Below, in pieces: positions 31,079 through 45,374 of a stretch of DNA of 64,000 nt (positions are counted from its first letter, which is position 1; each line of letters starts with the position of its first letter). The notes under the pieces are model-generated. The model ran no database searches. It had not been told where the DNA came from and saw only the letters and a program-made list of their open reading frames with translations. The position numbers and the translations under genes are program-made. The DNA is from Cycloclasticus sp. 46_120_T64 (GTDB taxonomy: Bacteria; Pseudomonadota; Gammaproteobacteria; Methylococcales; Cycloclasticaceae), in contig MAAM01000011.1 in assembly GCA_002162695.1 (NCBI GenBank), forward strand, positions 124,001 to 188,000. Reading direction: 5' to 3'.

Positions 31079-32038
31079 ATGAATATAAATTATTTAGATT
31101 TTGAACAACCCATTGTTGAACTCGAAGAAAAGCTCGAGGAACTAAGGCGTGTGGGTACCGATAATGAGATGGATATCCAGAAAGAGATTGATCGCTTACA
31201 AGAAAAAAGCCTCTCTCTCACCGAATCAATATTCTCTAAATTAAGTGATTGGCAGATTTCGAAATTATCGCGTCACCCCAAAAGACCCTATAGCCTCGAT
31301 TATATTGACGGCGTAGTGGATGGCTTTATTGAATTACACGGTGATCGTCATTATTCAGATGATGCGGCTATTGTTGGTGGTTTGGCGAGGTTAGATGGTT
31401 TGCCAGTGATGGTGATCGGTCATCAAAAAGGACGTGCAACAAAAGAAAAATTAAAACGTAATTTTGGTATGCCACGACCCGAGGGTTACCGTAAAGCGCT
31501 GCGTCTAATGAAAATGGCTGAGCAGTTTAAATTGCCGATTATTACTTTCATCGATACGCCGGGCGCTTATCCAGGTATCGGTGCGGAAGAGCGCGGTCAG
31601 AGTGAAGCGATTGCGCGTAATCTCTTTGAAATGTCGAAGTTGAGAACGCCCGTTATCAGCATTGTTATCGGTGAAGGTGGTTCGGGTGGTGCGTTGGCTC
31701 TAGGCGTGTGTGATAAATTATTTTTATTAAAATACAGTACCTATTCGGTTATTTCTCCGGAAGGTTGTGCGTCTATTTTATGGAAAAGTTCGGAAAAAGC
31801 CTCACAAGCCGCTGAAGCAATGGCGATTACCTCAACTAAGCTACTTGAGCACGGCCTTATCGACGGGATTATCGACGAACCTTTAGGTGGCGCGCACCGC
31901 GACCTAGACTTTATGAAGGCGCAAATTAAGCAGACCATCTTGGCTGAAGTCGATTTGTTAAACGCAAAACCGATCGATGATTTATTGGCCGAGCGTTATG
32001 CGCGTTTAATGAGTTACGGACGTTTTACTGAGTCTTAA
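31079..32038 (+). CDS. accA: Acetyl-CoA carboxylase carboxyltransferase subunit alpha
   Basis: [52 protein letters not shown]. Confidence 0.97.
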   Translation: MNINYLDFEQPIVELEEKLEELRRVGTDNEMDIQKEIDRLQEKSLSLTESIFSKLSDWQISKLSRHPKRPYSLDYIDGVVDGFIELHGDRHYSDDAAIVGGLARLDGLPVMVIGHQKGRATKEKLKRNFGMPRPEGYRKALRLMKMAEQFKLPIITFIDTPGAYPGIGAEERGQSEAIARNLFEMSKLRTPVISIVIGEGGSGGALALGVCDKLFLLKYSTYSVISPEGCASILWKSSEKASQAAEAMAITSTKLLEHGLIDGIIDEPLGGAHRDLDFMKAQIKQTILAEVDLLNAKPIDDLLAERYARLMSYGRFTES

Positions 32039-32105
32039 TTTATCCCTGTCGATGCTGGGTTATTAGGTCATAACAGGCGGAGTGTAATTACCTAGGGGGG
32101 CATGC

Positions 32106-33431
32106 TTGCAGCAACTTATTGATAAGGTGGAGCGCTACCTGTCTTCAGTAGAGGGTATTGCCGAAGTCATTATCGCCTACAGTGGCGGGGTCGATTCGCA
32201 CGTACTACTGCATATTTGTTCGCAACTGCAGCCCCGTTTAAAAATGCTAAGTTTTAAGGCGATTTATATCGACCATGGTTTGCAGCAAGACGCTTCGCAA
32301 TGGGGCGCCCATTGCCTGCGAGTTGCGGCGAGTCTTGGTCTTGAGTGTCGCGTTGAGCGGGTGAATGCCAACGACGTGAATGGTGATGGTCCTGAGCAAG
32401 CGGCGCGGAATGCACGTTATGCTGCATTAAGAGCGCATTGTTCGAAACAGACGCTTGTCTTGACCGCTCAGCACCAAGAGGATCAAGCTGAAACCTTAAT
32501 GTTACAGCTATTTAGAGGCGCGGGAGTTAAAGGCTTGGCGAGTATGCCTAGGCTCGCGGGCTTCGGTGACGGTTTGATCGGTAGACCCCTTTTAGAGTGT
32601 AGCCAGCAGGATATCCTCGATTATGCGCAACAGCAGCAGCTGGATTGGGTGGAGGACCCGTCTAATTTAGCGCTGGCTTATGATAGAAACTTCATCCGCC
32701 AGCAACTGATCCCTTTGATTAAACAGCGTTGGCCAGCTTTTGCCAAGACAACCGCCAGAACGGCCTCGCATTGTGCGGAAGCCTCGGCGGTGCTTGAAGA
32801 TTATGCCGCTTCTCTATTAATGCCTCAGCGTAGGGCCGAGTTTGACCTTGTTTCAATTGCAGATCAGGACGACAGACATCGGCGTTTGATGCTGCGGCAA
32901 TGGCTAGCGGATAATGCGGTACGTATGCCCTCTGAGAAGGTGTTGCAGCAATTGTTAATGCTGCTGACGGCGAAAAAATCGGCTTGTGTGGCGTGGGCTC
33001 AGTACCAAGTTCATTTGTATAAGGGTTTTTTGCACTTGAATCAGCAGCAGCTAGAGCCAGTACCACTCACGGGTATTGTTTGGCAGGCTGAGACAATAGA
33101 GCTGCCGGGCTCAAGCGGCGAATTAAGCAAAATACCGGTTCTTCACGGTGGCATTTCAAGTCGCTACTGGTCTGAGTCGCGAGTGTCTATTCGCCGGCGT
33201 GTGGGTGGTGAAAGCCTTCAAGTCATGGGTAGATCCTGCCGTAAGACACTCAAGAAGTTATATAACGAAAGCCATATTTTCCCATGGCTCAGGGACCATC
33301 TGCCGTTAATTTATGTGGATGATGAACTGGTAGCGGTTGCTGACCTTTGGTTGGCAGAGGGGTTTTCTGCGATGGAAGGCGAGGAAATGTACTGTATCGA
33401 GTGGTCACATCCAGGGTTTTACATTCAGTGA
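32106..33431 (+). CDS. tilS: tRNA(Ile)-lysidine synthase
   Basis: AYSGGVDSHVLLH, IDHGLQQDA, TAQHQEDQAETLMLQLFRG. TTG start. Confidence 0.94.
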   Translation: MQQLIDKVERYLSSVEGIAEVIIAYSGGVDSHVLLHICSQLQPRLKMLSFKAIYIDHGLQQDASQWGAHCLRVAASLGLECRVERVNANDVNGDGPEQAARNARYAALRAHCSKQTLVLTAQHQEDQAETLMLQLFRGAGVKGLASMPRLAGFGDGLIGRPLLECSQQDILDYAQQQQLDWVEDPSNLALAYDRNFIRQQLIPLIKQRWPAFAKTTARTASHCAEASAVLEDYAASLLMPQRRAEFDLVSIADQDDRHRRLMLRQWLADNAVRMPSEKVLQQLLMLLTAKKSACVAWAQYQVHLYKGFLHLNQQQLEPVPLTGIVWQAETIELPGSSGELSKIPVLHGGISSRYWSESRVSIRRRVGGESLQVMGRSCRKTLKKLYNESHIFPWLRDHLPLIYVDDELVAVADLWLAEGFSAMEGEEMYCIEWSHPGFYIQ

Positions 33432-33495
33432 GAGCTTCGGATGAAAGCGCTTTCGCTGTTATACGTCGTTAAAAAGTGCTCATCGATTATTTATT

Positions 33496-33648
33496 AAAAT
33501 ACCAAAAGTAGGCATCAGGAGAGGTGCTTCTTCGGTATTTTCTCCAACATTACTCTGCCTCTTGCCTCCATTCAGTCGTCACTCCGTGCATTTTGGCTTT
33601 GCCTAAAACTCCTGGTTTTGGCGACTAGAAACAGAGTCTTCAGAGTAA
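33496..33648. other. Structured intergenic region between tilS and pyrG: consecutive nested inverted repeats, orientation unresolved
   Basis: AAAATACC 33496-33503 / GGTATTTT 33534-33541; TTACTCTG 33550-33557 / CAGAGTAA 33641-33648 enclosing TTCAGTCGTC 33571-33580 / GGCGACTaGAA 33620-33630 and TTTTGGC 33591-33597 / GCCtAAAA 33601-33608. Confidence 0.5.
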
Positions 33649-33858
33649 AGGTTTACTGCAGAGGTTTTGTTAACAGCTAAACTTCAGCTTTGGAGGGGTG
33701 TTGTTTTCAGATCAAATGGCTTAATTCTGGCTAGCGGGTTCTTTGCCAGCTAAGCGCCTTGTCGATTTGAGTTTTTAGCTTGTTGGTTGGAAACGCCGCT
33801 TATCACCCTCGAGTGGCCTCATTATTTTGTTTTTTTATCGGCTAGGGATACATTCTGC

Positions 33859-33878
33859 CGAATCGATTCGCGTATAAT
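33859..33878 (+). promoter_or_regulatory. Putative pyrG promoter: consensus -10 with adjacent 12-bp palindrome
   Basis: CGAATCGATTCG (33859-33870) directly upstream of TATAAT (33873-33878); no good -35. Confidence 0.5.
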
Positions 33879-33898
33879 GCCGAAAATTAATTGTCTGA

Positions 33899-35545
<1,647 letters not shown>

Positions 35546-35554
35546 GCTAAAGTA

Positions 35555-37688
<2,134 letters not shown>

Positions 37689-37689
37689 G

Positions 37690-37974
37690 TTGAGAGCGCT
37701 GCTAGTCATTCTTGTTGTTCTTTTCGGTTTTCTACAGTACAAACTGTGGATTGCTGAGGGAAGGCTGCAAAATTTATGGCAATTAGAGCAGCGAATAGGC
37801 ACGCTTCGAAGTGAAAATAAGGCATTATTGCAACGCAATAATGCCTTACATGCCGAAATACAAAACCTTAAAAGTGGTCAAGATGTTATTGAAGAAAAGG
37901 CTCGGCAAGAGTTGGGTTTGATCGGTAAAGATGAAACCTTTTTTCAGTACATTGAAATAGAGAATGAAAAATAA
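37690..37974 (+). CDS. ftsB: Cell division protein FtsB
   Basis: Single TM plus coiled coil, EEKARQELGLIGKDETFFQ; eno-ftsB-ispD synteny. TTG start. Confidence 0.92.
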   Translation: MRALLVILVVLFGFLQYKLWIAEGRLQNLWQLEQRIGTLRSENKALLQRNNALHAEIQNLKSGQDVIEEKARQELGLIGKDETFFQYIEIENEK

Positions 37975-38680
37975 TACTGAAAAAACTTGGTGTGTGGTGC
38001 CAGCCGCAGGGCTGGGTTCGAGGATGCAGCAAGATCGCCCAAAACAATACCTGGCATTTCGTTCATCGACAATTTTAGACGTGACTCTGTCGCGTTTATT
38101 AGCTTGTCAGCAATTTGAAAAGATAGTGCTTTGTTTGCGATCAGACGATCCCTATTGGCCATCTAGCCAGTACTTTACCGATGAAAGGATTATTGTTGCT
38201 GTCGGTGGTGATGAACGAGCGGATTCGGTATTGAATGGAATTCAAGCGCTTAAAGCTTACGCGGGCCAGACCGATTGGGTGCTAGTGCATGATGCCGCTA
38301 GACCTTGCATTAGGCTTGATGATATTGAGCGATTAATATCGAGCGCAAAAAGTCAGCAGCAAGGTGCTATTTTAGCCGCACCTATTCACGATACGATCAA
38401 GTATGTTTCTGCGAACATTGCCTTGAAAACGCTGGACCGTTCAAGTTTATGGCGTGCGTTAACCCCGCAAATATTCAAACTAGATGATTTAGAGCAAGCC
38501 CTTTTGAGTGCGAAGCTTAAGGGTTCTGTGATCACCGACGAGGCCAGTGCGATTGAACAATTAAATCAAGTGGTGCTGATTGTAGAAGGGCGAGCAGATA
38601 ATATCAAAATCACCTGTCTAGACGACCTTGCATTAGCTGACTTTTATATAGAAAAACAGGAAAAAGAAACATGCGAATAG
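37964..38680 (+). CDS. ispD: 2-C-methyl-D-erythritol 4-phosphate cytidylyltransferase
   Basis: [30 protein letters not shown]. Confidence 0.96.
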   Translation: MKNNTEKTWCVVPAAGLGSRMQQDRPKQYLAFRSSTILDVTLSRLLACQQFEKIVLCLRSDDPYWPSSQYFTDERIIVAVGGDERADSVLNGIQALKAYAGQTDWVLVHDAARPCIRLDDIERLISSAKSQQQGAILAAPIHDTIKYVSANIALKTLDRSSLWRALTPQIFKLDDLEQALLSAKLKGSVITDEASAIEQLNQVVLIVEGRADNIKITCLDDLALADFYIEKQEKETCE

Positions 38681-39147
38681 GTCATGGTTATGATGCACAC
38701 CGCTTCGAATTAGGTAAACCCTTAGTGTTGGCAGGTGTGCAAATAGACCATGAGTATGGTTTGTTGGCGCATTCAGATGGTGATGTTGCTTTGCATGCCG
38801 TTTGTGATGCTTTACTCGGCGCGATTGGTCACGGTGATATCGGCCAGCACTTCCCTGATACGAGTGACGATTTCAAAAATATTGATAGTCGTATTTTGTT
38901 GCGAGATGTTTTTGAATTGGTGCAACAAGCCGGTTACTCCTTAGCTAATCTCGATGTGACGGTTATTGCTCAAGCGCCTAAATTGGCACCTTTTTTAAGT
39001 CAGATGTCAGTCAATATAGCGACCGACCTAAATAGCCAAGCCGATCGAGTTAATATTAAGGCGACAACCACCGAAGGTATGGGTTTTGCTGGGCGTAAAG
39101 AAGGCATTGAAGTGCATGCGGTTGTTTTGTTGTTGGCCAAGCAGTAA
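38671..39147 (+). CDS. ispF: 2-C-methyl-D-erythritol 2,4-cyclodiphosphate synthase
   Basis: [43 protein letters not shown]. Confidence 0.97.
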   Translation: MRIGHGYDAHRFELGKPLVLAGVQIDHEYGLLAHSDGDVALHAVCDALLGAIGHGDIGQHFPDTSDDFKNIDSRILLRDVFELVQQAGYSLANLDVTVIAQAPKLAPFLSQMSVNIATDLNSQADRVNIKATTTEGMGFAGRKEGIEVHAVVLLLAKQ

Positions 39148-40191
39148 ATGATGGATTATTCAAAGCACGTCGATGAGCTTGCTTATGCGCATGGTGAGCC
39201 ATTAGGCTCGGCCCGTATTCGACAGCAAGCAGAGGATTTTAAGGTCAACGAGGAGTTGTCTTTTGTGCCATCCGGTGAAGGCGAACATGAGTTTATTTAT
39301 TTAGAGAAAACCAATTTAAATACCGAAGACGTTGTTAAGATTTTAGCGAAACACGCGGATGTAGCGAGGCGCTCAATCTCTTTTGCCGGCATGAAGGATC
39401 GGCAGGCGGTGACTAAACAGTGGTTCAGCGTTCAATTGCCCGGTCAAGTAGGGCCGGATTGGTGCTTATTAGAAACAAGTTTTGATATTCGTATTGAAAA
39501 AGTTCTACGACACTCCAAGAAGTTAAAGCGTGGAGCGATAAAGCATAATCAGTTTGAGCTCGTTCTCAGTGAGGTTAATGCGGAGCACGCAGACCTTGCC
39601 GAACGGATCGAGCGGGTTAAAAAATTGGGTGTGCCGAACTATTTCATGCAGCAGCGTTTTGGTTATTTATCACAAAACCTTAGCCGAGCTTATGAGTTGT
39701 TTGCCCAAAAAGAGGTGATTCGAAACAAAAAAACACGAGGTTTTTTCCTCTCATCTGCACGCTCCTACATTTTTAACGAAGTAGCATCTAAGCGGGTGGC
39801 TGATGCAACTTGGGATGCAGAGGTTGCGGGTGATGTTTATATCTTGAATGGAACACGGCAGTTTTTTCAATATGATACTGATACACAGATACAGCGGCGT
39901 CTACTCGAGCAGGATATTCATTGTTCTGGGCCGATGTTTGGCCTTGGTGAAAGCCAGGTTGAGGGTACGGTGAAGGCGTTAGAGCAGGGTGTTATTGAAC
40001 ATAATACGGTTTTTTGTGATGGGCTGAAAAAAGCAAAAATGGAGTCGGCTCGTCGTTCATTAAGGGTCGTTCCGCAAGCCTTAGAGTTTGAATGGCTGGA
40101 GAATGATCGTTTACGCTTGAGCTTTAAATTGCCGTCGGGTAGTTATGCTACGGCGGTGTTGCGTGAATTGTTGAAGATCGTAAGTAGTTAA
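39148..40191 (+). CDS. truD: tRNA pseudouridine(13) synthase
   Basis: EHEFIYLEKTNLNTEDV, FAGMKDRQAVTKQWFSV, PNYFMQQRFG. Confidence 0.96.
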   Translation: MMDYSKHVDELAYAHGEPLGSARIRQQAEDFKVNEELSFVPSGEGEHEFIYLEKTNLNTEDVVKILAKHADVARRSISFAGMKDRQAVTKQWFSVQLPGQVGPDWCLLETSFDIRIEKVLRHSKKLKRGAIKHNQFELVLSEVNAEHADLAERIERVKKLGVPNYFMQQRFGYLSQNLSRAYELFAQKEVIRNKKTRGFFLSSARSYIFNEVASKRVADATWDAEVAGDVYILNGTRQFFQYDTDTQIQRRLLEQDIHCSGPMFGLGESQVEGTVKALEQGVIEHNTVFCDGLKKAKMESARRSLRVVPQALEFEWLENDRLRLSFKLPSGSYATAVLRELLKIVSS

Positions 40192-40207
40192 TATATTAGA
40201 GGATAAA

Positions 40208-41008
40208 ATGGATTTTGTGCAAATTATAGCCTTGGGCTTATTGCAGGGTTTAACCGAGTTTTTACCGGTGTCGAGTTCCGCACATTTAATACTGTTGCCG
40301 TTATTATTAGGCTGGGAAGACCAAGGTTTGGCCTTTGATGTGGCGGTGCACGTGGGGACCTTGCTCGCGGTAGTGACGTATTTCAGGCACGACTTATCTC
40401 GTTTAATTGTCGGTTGGTTAGCCTCGCTGCTTAGGCGGCAGCACACACAAGATAGTCGTTTAGCTTGGTTGATTATTATTGGAACGATTCCGGTGGGCTT
40501 GGTTGGTTTGTTATTGGGCGATTGGATCGAGTTGTATTTACGCTCACCCTTGGTGATCGCCTTGGCGACGATTATCTTTGGTTTATTGCTCTGGTGGGCA
40601 GACGCGAAGGGTGTTCAGCTTAGGGATCAGCAGCAGTTGACCGCTAAGGACGCGCTGATCATTGGTTTATACCAGGTGCTGGCGCTAGTGCCCGGAACGT
40701 CGCGTTCGGGTATAACGATGACTGGGGCGCTGTTGTTGGGTTTAACGCGCGATGCGGCGGCTAGGTTCTCCTTTTTATTATCGGTGCCGTTAATTTTTTT
40801 GGCAGGTTCCTTGAAAACACTGGAATTGGTGGAAATGGGGCAGGCGGTCGATTGGACGGCGATTGTTGCGGGTGTTGTCATCTCCGCATTGAGTGCGTTT
40901 GCCTGTATCAGCCTGTTTCTCAAGTTATTAGAGAGAGTAGGGATGTTTCCCTTTGTTATTTATCGGCTTGGTCTCGGTCTAGTTTTATTGTATTTATACT
41001 GGGTTTAA
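40208..41008 (+). CDS. uppP: Undecaprenyl-diphosphatase
   Basis: ALGLLQGLTEFLPVSSSAHLIL, LVPGTSRSGITMTGALLLG. Confidence 0.96.
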   Translation: MDFVQIIALGLLQGLTEFLPVSSSAHLILLPLLLGWEDQGLAFDVAVHVGTLLAVVTYFRHDLSRLIVGWLASLLRRQHTQDSRLAWLIIIGTIPVGLVGLLLGDWIELYLRSPLVIALATIIFGLLLWWADAKGVQLRDQQQLTAKDALIIGLYQVLALVPGTSRSGITMTGALLLGLTRDAAARFSFLLSVPLIFLAGSLKTLELVEMGQAVDWTAIVAGVVISALSAFACISLFLKLLERVGMFPFVIYRLGLGLVLLYLYWV

Positions 41009-41554
41009 ACGAGGATTTTTTAGTAATACATAGAGTGCGCCGGTGCCGCCATCAGTCGGTTTAGCCGAGGCTAAGGCGAGCACTAACGGGTGCTCTGTGA
41101 GTTGTTGGAATGCTAGGTTTTTTAACACGGGAGACGGGTTGCAAGAGCCGGTCCCTTTGCCGTGGACGATGAGTATACAGCGGTGGGCTAAGTCTGCTTG
41201 ATAGCTTAAAAACTCCTCGATTATTTGCTGTGCTTGTTGCCGATTCAAACCATGTAGGTCTAAGCGGTCATCGATGTTTAGTTGCCCACGTTTTAATTGT
41301 TTTTTAAGTTTGTGTTGTACTCCTTGGCGAGAAAAAAACAGTACTTGCTCACTTTGAATTTCATCGCTGACAGGAAAAAACTCCGTAGCTGATTCAGTGA
41401 GTTGGTTTTGCGGTTTTCTATGGGGTTTTGGTTTGCTTCGATGTGCTAACAGATTTTCTTTATCCGAGCTGATTCGGCGTACATCGCTCATCAATTCCGC
41501 AAATAAATTAGAATCATCGTTTGAACTGAGGTGTTTGTCGTTATCTTCGGGCAT
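40994..41554 (-). CDS. Smr domain protein (putative endonuclease, SmrA-like)
   Basis: RLDLHGLNRQQAQQIIEEFL, CILIVHGKGTGS; last 15 bp overlap the uppP 3' end. Confidence 0.85.
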   Translation of the reverse strand: MPEDNDKHLSSNDDSNLFAELMSDVRRISSDKENLLAHRSKPKPHRKPQNQLTESATEFFPVSDEIQSEQVLFFSRQGVQHKLKKQLKRGQLNIDDRLDLHGLNRQQAQQIIEEFLSYQADLAHRCILIVHGKGTGSCNPSPVLKNLAFQQLTEHPLVLALASAKPTDGGTGALYVLLKNPRLNPV

Positions 41555-41615
41555 AATAAGAGTTTAGCAAATTATGAATGGCGGTGTTTTTATTGGCACC
41601 GTGTTGGATGGGTAA

Positions 41616-42368
41616 ATGCACATTTTAATAAGTAATGATGACGGCTATTTGGCGCCAGGCCTTGCCAGTTTAGCGGCGAGTTTGGCTAAGGTTGCGAAGG
41701 TGACGATAGTGGCACCGGATAGAAATCGCAGTGCTGCTAGTAACTCCTTGACCTTGGATATGCCGCTACGGGTACGTCACATGGAAAATGGTTTTTACAG
41801 CGTTGATGGTACGCCGACTGATTGTGTGCATTTAGCAGTGACGGGCTTACTAGATGAAGAACCTGATATCGTGTTTTCCGGTATTAATAACGGTGAAAAT
41901 ATGGGCGATGACGTGCTCTACTCGGGCACGGTAGCGGCGGCGACGGAGGGGCGGTTTTTGGGTTTACCATCGGTTGCGCTATCAATGAATGCTAGTGAAC
42001 CTAAGAATTTTTCGACGGCGGCGGAGGTTGCGGTTCAATTGTATAAACAATTATTAAATAAAAAACTTCCGGCCGATACGATACTCAATGTCAATGTACC
42101 CGATGTGCCCTTGGAGCAAATTCGTGGTTTTAAGGCAACGAGGTTAGGTCAGCGTCACCGAGCGGAACCCGTTATTGAAGCGCGAGACCCGAGGAATAAA
42201 AAAATATTTTGGGTGGGGCCGCCAGGAGAAACTCAGGATGCAGGTGAGGGGACGGATTTTCACGCCGTTGAACATAATTTTGTGTCGGTGACCCCCTTGC
42301 AAATCGATTTAACAAACCATCAGCGCTTGGCAGAGCTCGGGCCTTGGCTTGACGAGGTGGTTTTGTGA
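41616..42368 (+). CDS. surE: 5'/3'-nucleotidase SurE
   Basis: [43 protein letters not shown]. Confidence 0.97.
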   Translation: MHILISNDDGYLAPGLASLAASLAKVAKVTIVAPDRNRSAASNSLTLDMPLRVRHMENGFYSVDGTPTDCVHLAVTGLLDEEPDIVFSGINNGENMGDDVLYSGTVAAATEGRFLGLPSVALSMNASEPKNFSTAAEVAVQLYKQLLNKKLPADTILNVNVPDVPLEQIRGFKATRLGQRHRAEPVIEARDPRNKKIFWVGPPGETQDAGEGTDFHAVEHNFVSVTPLQIDLTNHQRLAELGPWLDEVVL

Positions 42369-43021
42369 GTCAACACCAAGGTATTGGGATGACCTCGCAG
42401 CGCACCCGAGATAGGTTGGTGTCGCAGTTGCAGGAGTTGGGAATTCAAGACCAGCGAGTGTTAGATGTGATGCGCAAGGTGCCTCGGCATTTATTCGTTG
42501 CTGAAGCATTGGCTAGCCGTGCTTATGAGAATACGGCTTTACCGATTGGTCTTGGGCAAACTATTTCACAGCCTTATATCGTTGCGCGGATGACCGAGTT
42601 ATTGATTGAGGGCGGAGTTCCAGAAAATGTATTAGAAGTGGGTACCGGCTCTGGTTATCAATCATCGATCTTGGCGAGTTTGATTCCGCGGGTTTTTTCG
42701 GTGGAGCGTATTAAGCCCTTGCAGGAAAAAGCGAAAAAAGTATTGGCTGATGTGGGCTTTAGGAATATCAGTTTTAAGCACTCGGATGGTGGTTGGGGCT
42801 GGAAAGCTTGTGGGCCTTATCAAGGGATTCTCGCGGCGGCTGCGCCGGCAGAAATCCCGCAAAATTTATTAGAGCAGTTAGCCATCGGTGCGAAACTTGT
42901 GATTCCGATTGGTGAAGAAGGTAAGCAGATGTTGCAGCGGGTGACCCGTACCGAGTCGGCGTATGAAGTTGAGGTGCTTGAGCCGGTTAGTTTTGTGCCT
43001 TTTTTAAAGGGCCGAGTATAG
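42365..43021 (+). CDS. pcm: Protein-L-isoaspartate O-methyltransferase
   Basis: [51 protein letters not shown]. Confidence 0.97.
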   Translation: MSQHQGIGMTSQRTRDRLVSQLQELGIQDQRVLDVMRKVPRHLFVAEALASRAYENTALPIGLGQTISQPYIVARMTELLIEGGVPENVLEVGTGSGYQSSILASLIPRVFSVERIKPLQEKAKKVLADVGFRNISFKHSDGGWGWKACGPYQGILAAAAPAEIPQNLLEQLAIGAKLVIPIGEEGKQMLQRVTRTESAYEVEVLEPVSFVPFLKGRV

Positions 43022-43031
43022 GAGTATTATT

Positions 43032-43616
43032 GTGTTTAGACGTTTGTATCAGCTTGTATTGTCGTGGGCTGAGCACCCCAAAGCCAGTCGCTACTTGGTG
43101 GCGTTAAGTTTTGCCGAATCATCTTTTTTTCCAATACCACCCGATGTGATGTTGGCGCCAATGTGTCTAGCGCAACGCGCTAGGGCCTTTTATTTTGCCC
43201 TATTAACCACGGTGGCTTCAGTTGCTGGTGGTATCTTTGGTTATTTTATTGGTATGTATTCGTTTGAGTTAGTAGAGCCGCTGTTAGCTGCATTACATTA
43301 CCAGGGGAAGTTTGACCTGGTAAAATACTGGTTTGTGGAATGGGGTTTTTGGGCGATTTTAATCGCTGGTTTCTCGCCAATACCGTATAAGCTTTTTACT
43401 ATTGCGGCTGGATTATTAGGCATGTTTTTTCTTCCTTTTGTTCTCGCCTCTATCGTTGGTCGTGGCGCTCGATTTTTTTTGGTCGCTTTTCTGGTGTCTC
43501 TAGGGGGGGACGGCTTGCGTGATAAATTAGAGGTTTATGTCGAGAGGATCGGTTGGGGGCTGACCTTATTAATAGTACTTGTTTTAATCGTTTATAAGTT
43601 TTCTTCCGCCGGCTAA
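43032..43616 (+). CDS. YqaA/DedA (SNARE-associated) family membrane protein
   Basis: SFAESSFFPIPPDVMLAPM, GFSPIPYKLFTIAAGLLGM; between pcm and nlpD. Confidence 0.88.
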   Translation: MFRRLYQLVLSWAEHPKASRYLVALSFAESSFFPIPPDVMLAPMCLAQRARAFYFALLTTVASVAGGIFGYFIGMYSFELVEPLLAALHYQGKFDLVKYWFVEWGFWAILIAGFSPIPYKLFTIAAGLLGMFFLPFVLASIVGRGARFFLVAFLVSLGGDGLRDKLEVYVERIGWGLTLLIVLVLIVYKFSSAG

Positions 43617-43617
43617 T

Positions 43618-44349
43618 TTGAAACAAGGGCGTAAAATTTGTTGCACGCTAATGTTCGTATTGCTCAACGTTCTGCTTGTTTCTTGTGCTTCACCGAAGGT
43701 TTATGCGCCGATTTATAATCAGCATAATAAGGGACGGCTTGCGGCCGCAAAGAGTCACTCCGTACGCGCGGGTGATACGTTGTATTCCATTGCGTGGCAG
43801 ACGGGGCATGATTATCATCAATTAGCGAAGTGGAATAATATTTCCTGGCCTTATACGATTTATCAGGGGCAAACGATAAAATTAACCGTTAGAAAGTCCT
43901 CGAAAGCTAATCCAAAAAAAGAAAAAACCTATATAAAACAAAAAATAACAAAGAAAAGCTTTAAAAGTTATCAAAAAAAGGTAAAGTTAAGTTGGCAGTG
44001 GCCGATAAAGGTCAGGAAGATTGAGAGGGGCGCCATTAAGACTGGGGTTGTCTTGCTGGGTCGACCTGGGGACTTAATTCGTAGCAGTGAGGCTGGCAAA
44101 GTGGTTTATGCTGGGAGCGGATTAAAGGGCTATGGTAATCTGCTGATCATTATGCACAATAATGAGTTTTTAACTGCGTATGGATACAATAAGCGGTTGT
44201 TGGTGAAGGAAGGTAGTGTTGTTAAGAGAGGACAGGCTATAGCTGAAATAGGTGCGGATAACAGGCAACGTCAGGTTCTTTTTTTTGAAATAAGGCAACA
44301 TGGGAAAGCCGTTTCGGTGGTTAAGTACTTGCCAAACATAAGGGGATAA
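43618..44349 (+). CDS. nlpD: NlpD-like LysM/LytM lipoprotein (TTG start)
   Basis: Lipobox-like LLVSC, Lys[30 protein letters not shown], degenerate M23 [32 protein letters not shown]; upstream of rpoS. Confidence 0.88.
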   Translation: MKQGRKICCTLMFVLLNVLLVSCASPKVYAPIYNQHNKGRLAAAKSHSVRAGDTLYSIAWQTGHDYHQLAKWNNISWPYTIYQGQTIKLTVRKSSKANPKKEKTYIKQKITKKSFKSYQKKVKLSWQWPIKVRKIERGAIKTGVVLLGRPGDLIRSSEAGKVVYAGSGLKGYGNLLIIMHNNEFLTAYGYNKRLLVKEGSVVKRGQAIAEIGADNRQRQVLFFEIRQHGKAVSVVKYLPNIRG

Positions 44350-44351
44350 AA

Positions 44352-45272
44352 ATGCAACGGAAGATTAAAGCGAAGTCTAGTGACGAGCGGTTAGTTTCTG
44401 ATGAAAAGCGGGTGGTTGAAACTAAAAGCCGGTTAGGTAGTAATGATCCAACCCAGTTGTATTTAAATGAATTGAACAAGTCGGTGTTATTAACGGCAGA
44501 AGAAGAAATAAAATATGGTCGCTTAGTTCAGCAAGGTGACCAAGCCGCGAGAAAACACATGATTGAGAGTAATTTACGCTTGGTTGTGAAAATCTCTCGC
44601 CGTTATATGAATCGGGGTCTACCGATGCTCGATCTAATCGAGGAGGGTAACTTGGGACTCATTCGTGCGGTGGAGAAATTTGACCCTGAAAAAGGATTCC
44701 GCTTTTCAACGTATGCCACGTGGTGGATTCGACAAACCATCGAACGCGCGATTATGAATCAAACACGTACTATTCGTTTGCCAATTCATATTATTAAAGA
44801 AATGAATATTTACCTGAAAAAAGCACGTGAGCTTAGTCAGGAGCTTGATCGTGAAGCCAGTGCTGAGGATGTGGCTGAGGTAACGGGTAAACCGGTTGAA
44901 GTGGTTGAGAAAATGTTTCGTATGCACGCGGAGAATGTTTCTTCGTTAGATGTTTCGTTATCGAGTGATAGCGATCAACAATTACTCGATTCGGTGGCTG
45001 ATGAGGATGCGATGGAGCCGGCAGATATTCTGCAGTCAGAGGAAATTCGAAATAACCTAGATCAATGGCTGGAAATGCTGAGTGATAAACAAAGAGAAGT
45101 TATCTCACGACGCTTTGGGGTGCGCGGGCATCATGCTTCAACCTTAGAGCAGGTAGCGAGAGAGATGGGTGTTACCCGTGAACGGGTGCGTCAAGTGCAA
45201 ATTAGTGCGCTGAAGTCTTTGCGTTCAATTCTTGAAAACGAAGGTCTATCCCCCTCTGTTTTATTGCACTAG
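44352..45272 (+). CDS. rpoS: RNA polymerase sigma factor RpoS
   Basis: [72 protein letters not shown]. Confidence 0.96.
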   Translation: MQRKIKAKSSDERLVSDEKRVVETKSRLGSNDPTQLYLNELNKSVLLTAEEEIKYGRLVQQGDQAARKHMIESNLRLVVKISRRYMNRGLPMLDLIEEGNLGLIRAVEKFDPEKGFRFSTYATWWIRQTIERAIMNQTRTIRLPIHIIKEMNIYLKKARELSQELDREASAEDVAEVTGKPVEVVEKMFRMHAENVSSLDVSLSSDSDQQLLDSVADEDAMEPADILQSEEIRNNLDQWLEMLSDKQREVISRRFGVRGHHASTLEQVAREMGVTRERVRQVQISALKSLRSILENEGLSPSVLLH

Positions 45273-45307
45273 TCATTAGCTCTGCAGGTGTTTGTTATAG
45301 TTTTTCG

Positions 45308-45335
45308 TTGACAGTAAAAATGCAGGTGGTACTGT
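45308..45335 (+). promoter_or_regulatory. Possible promoter of alaC-like gene
   Basis: TTGACA - 16 bp - TACTGT. Confidence 0.35.
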
Positions 45336-45374
45336 ACTCCGTTTGTATTTATTAAGTTAAGAAAAATAATTATC

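Noticed and set aside
33600-33622. GCCTAAAAC...GTTTTGGC considered as an integron attC core
   Set aside because: Does not match the RYYYAAC/GTTRRRY core spacing, and no integrase or cassette is present.
43701-43740. Lys-rich NlpD linker region considered as a frameshift or separate ORF
   Set aside because: The frame is continuous from LysM to LytM; Lys-rich linkers are compatible with this family.
45273-45374. rpoS-alaC gap considered for an RsmZ-type sRNA (known downstream of rpoS in Pseudomonas)
   Set aside because: Only about 100 bp, no GGA motifs or stable hairpins; looks like a promoter region.
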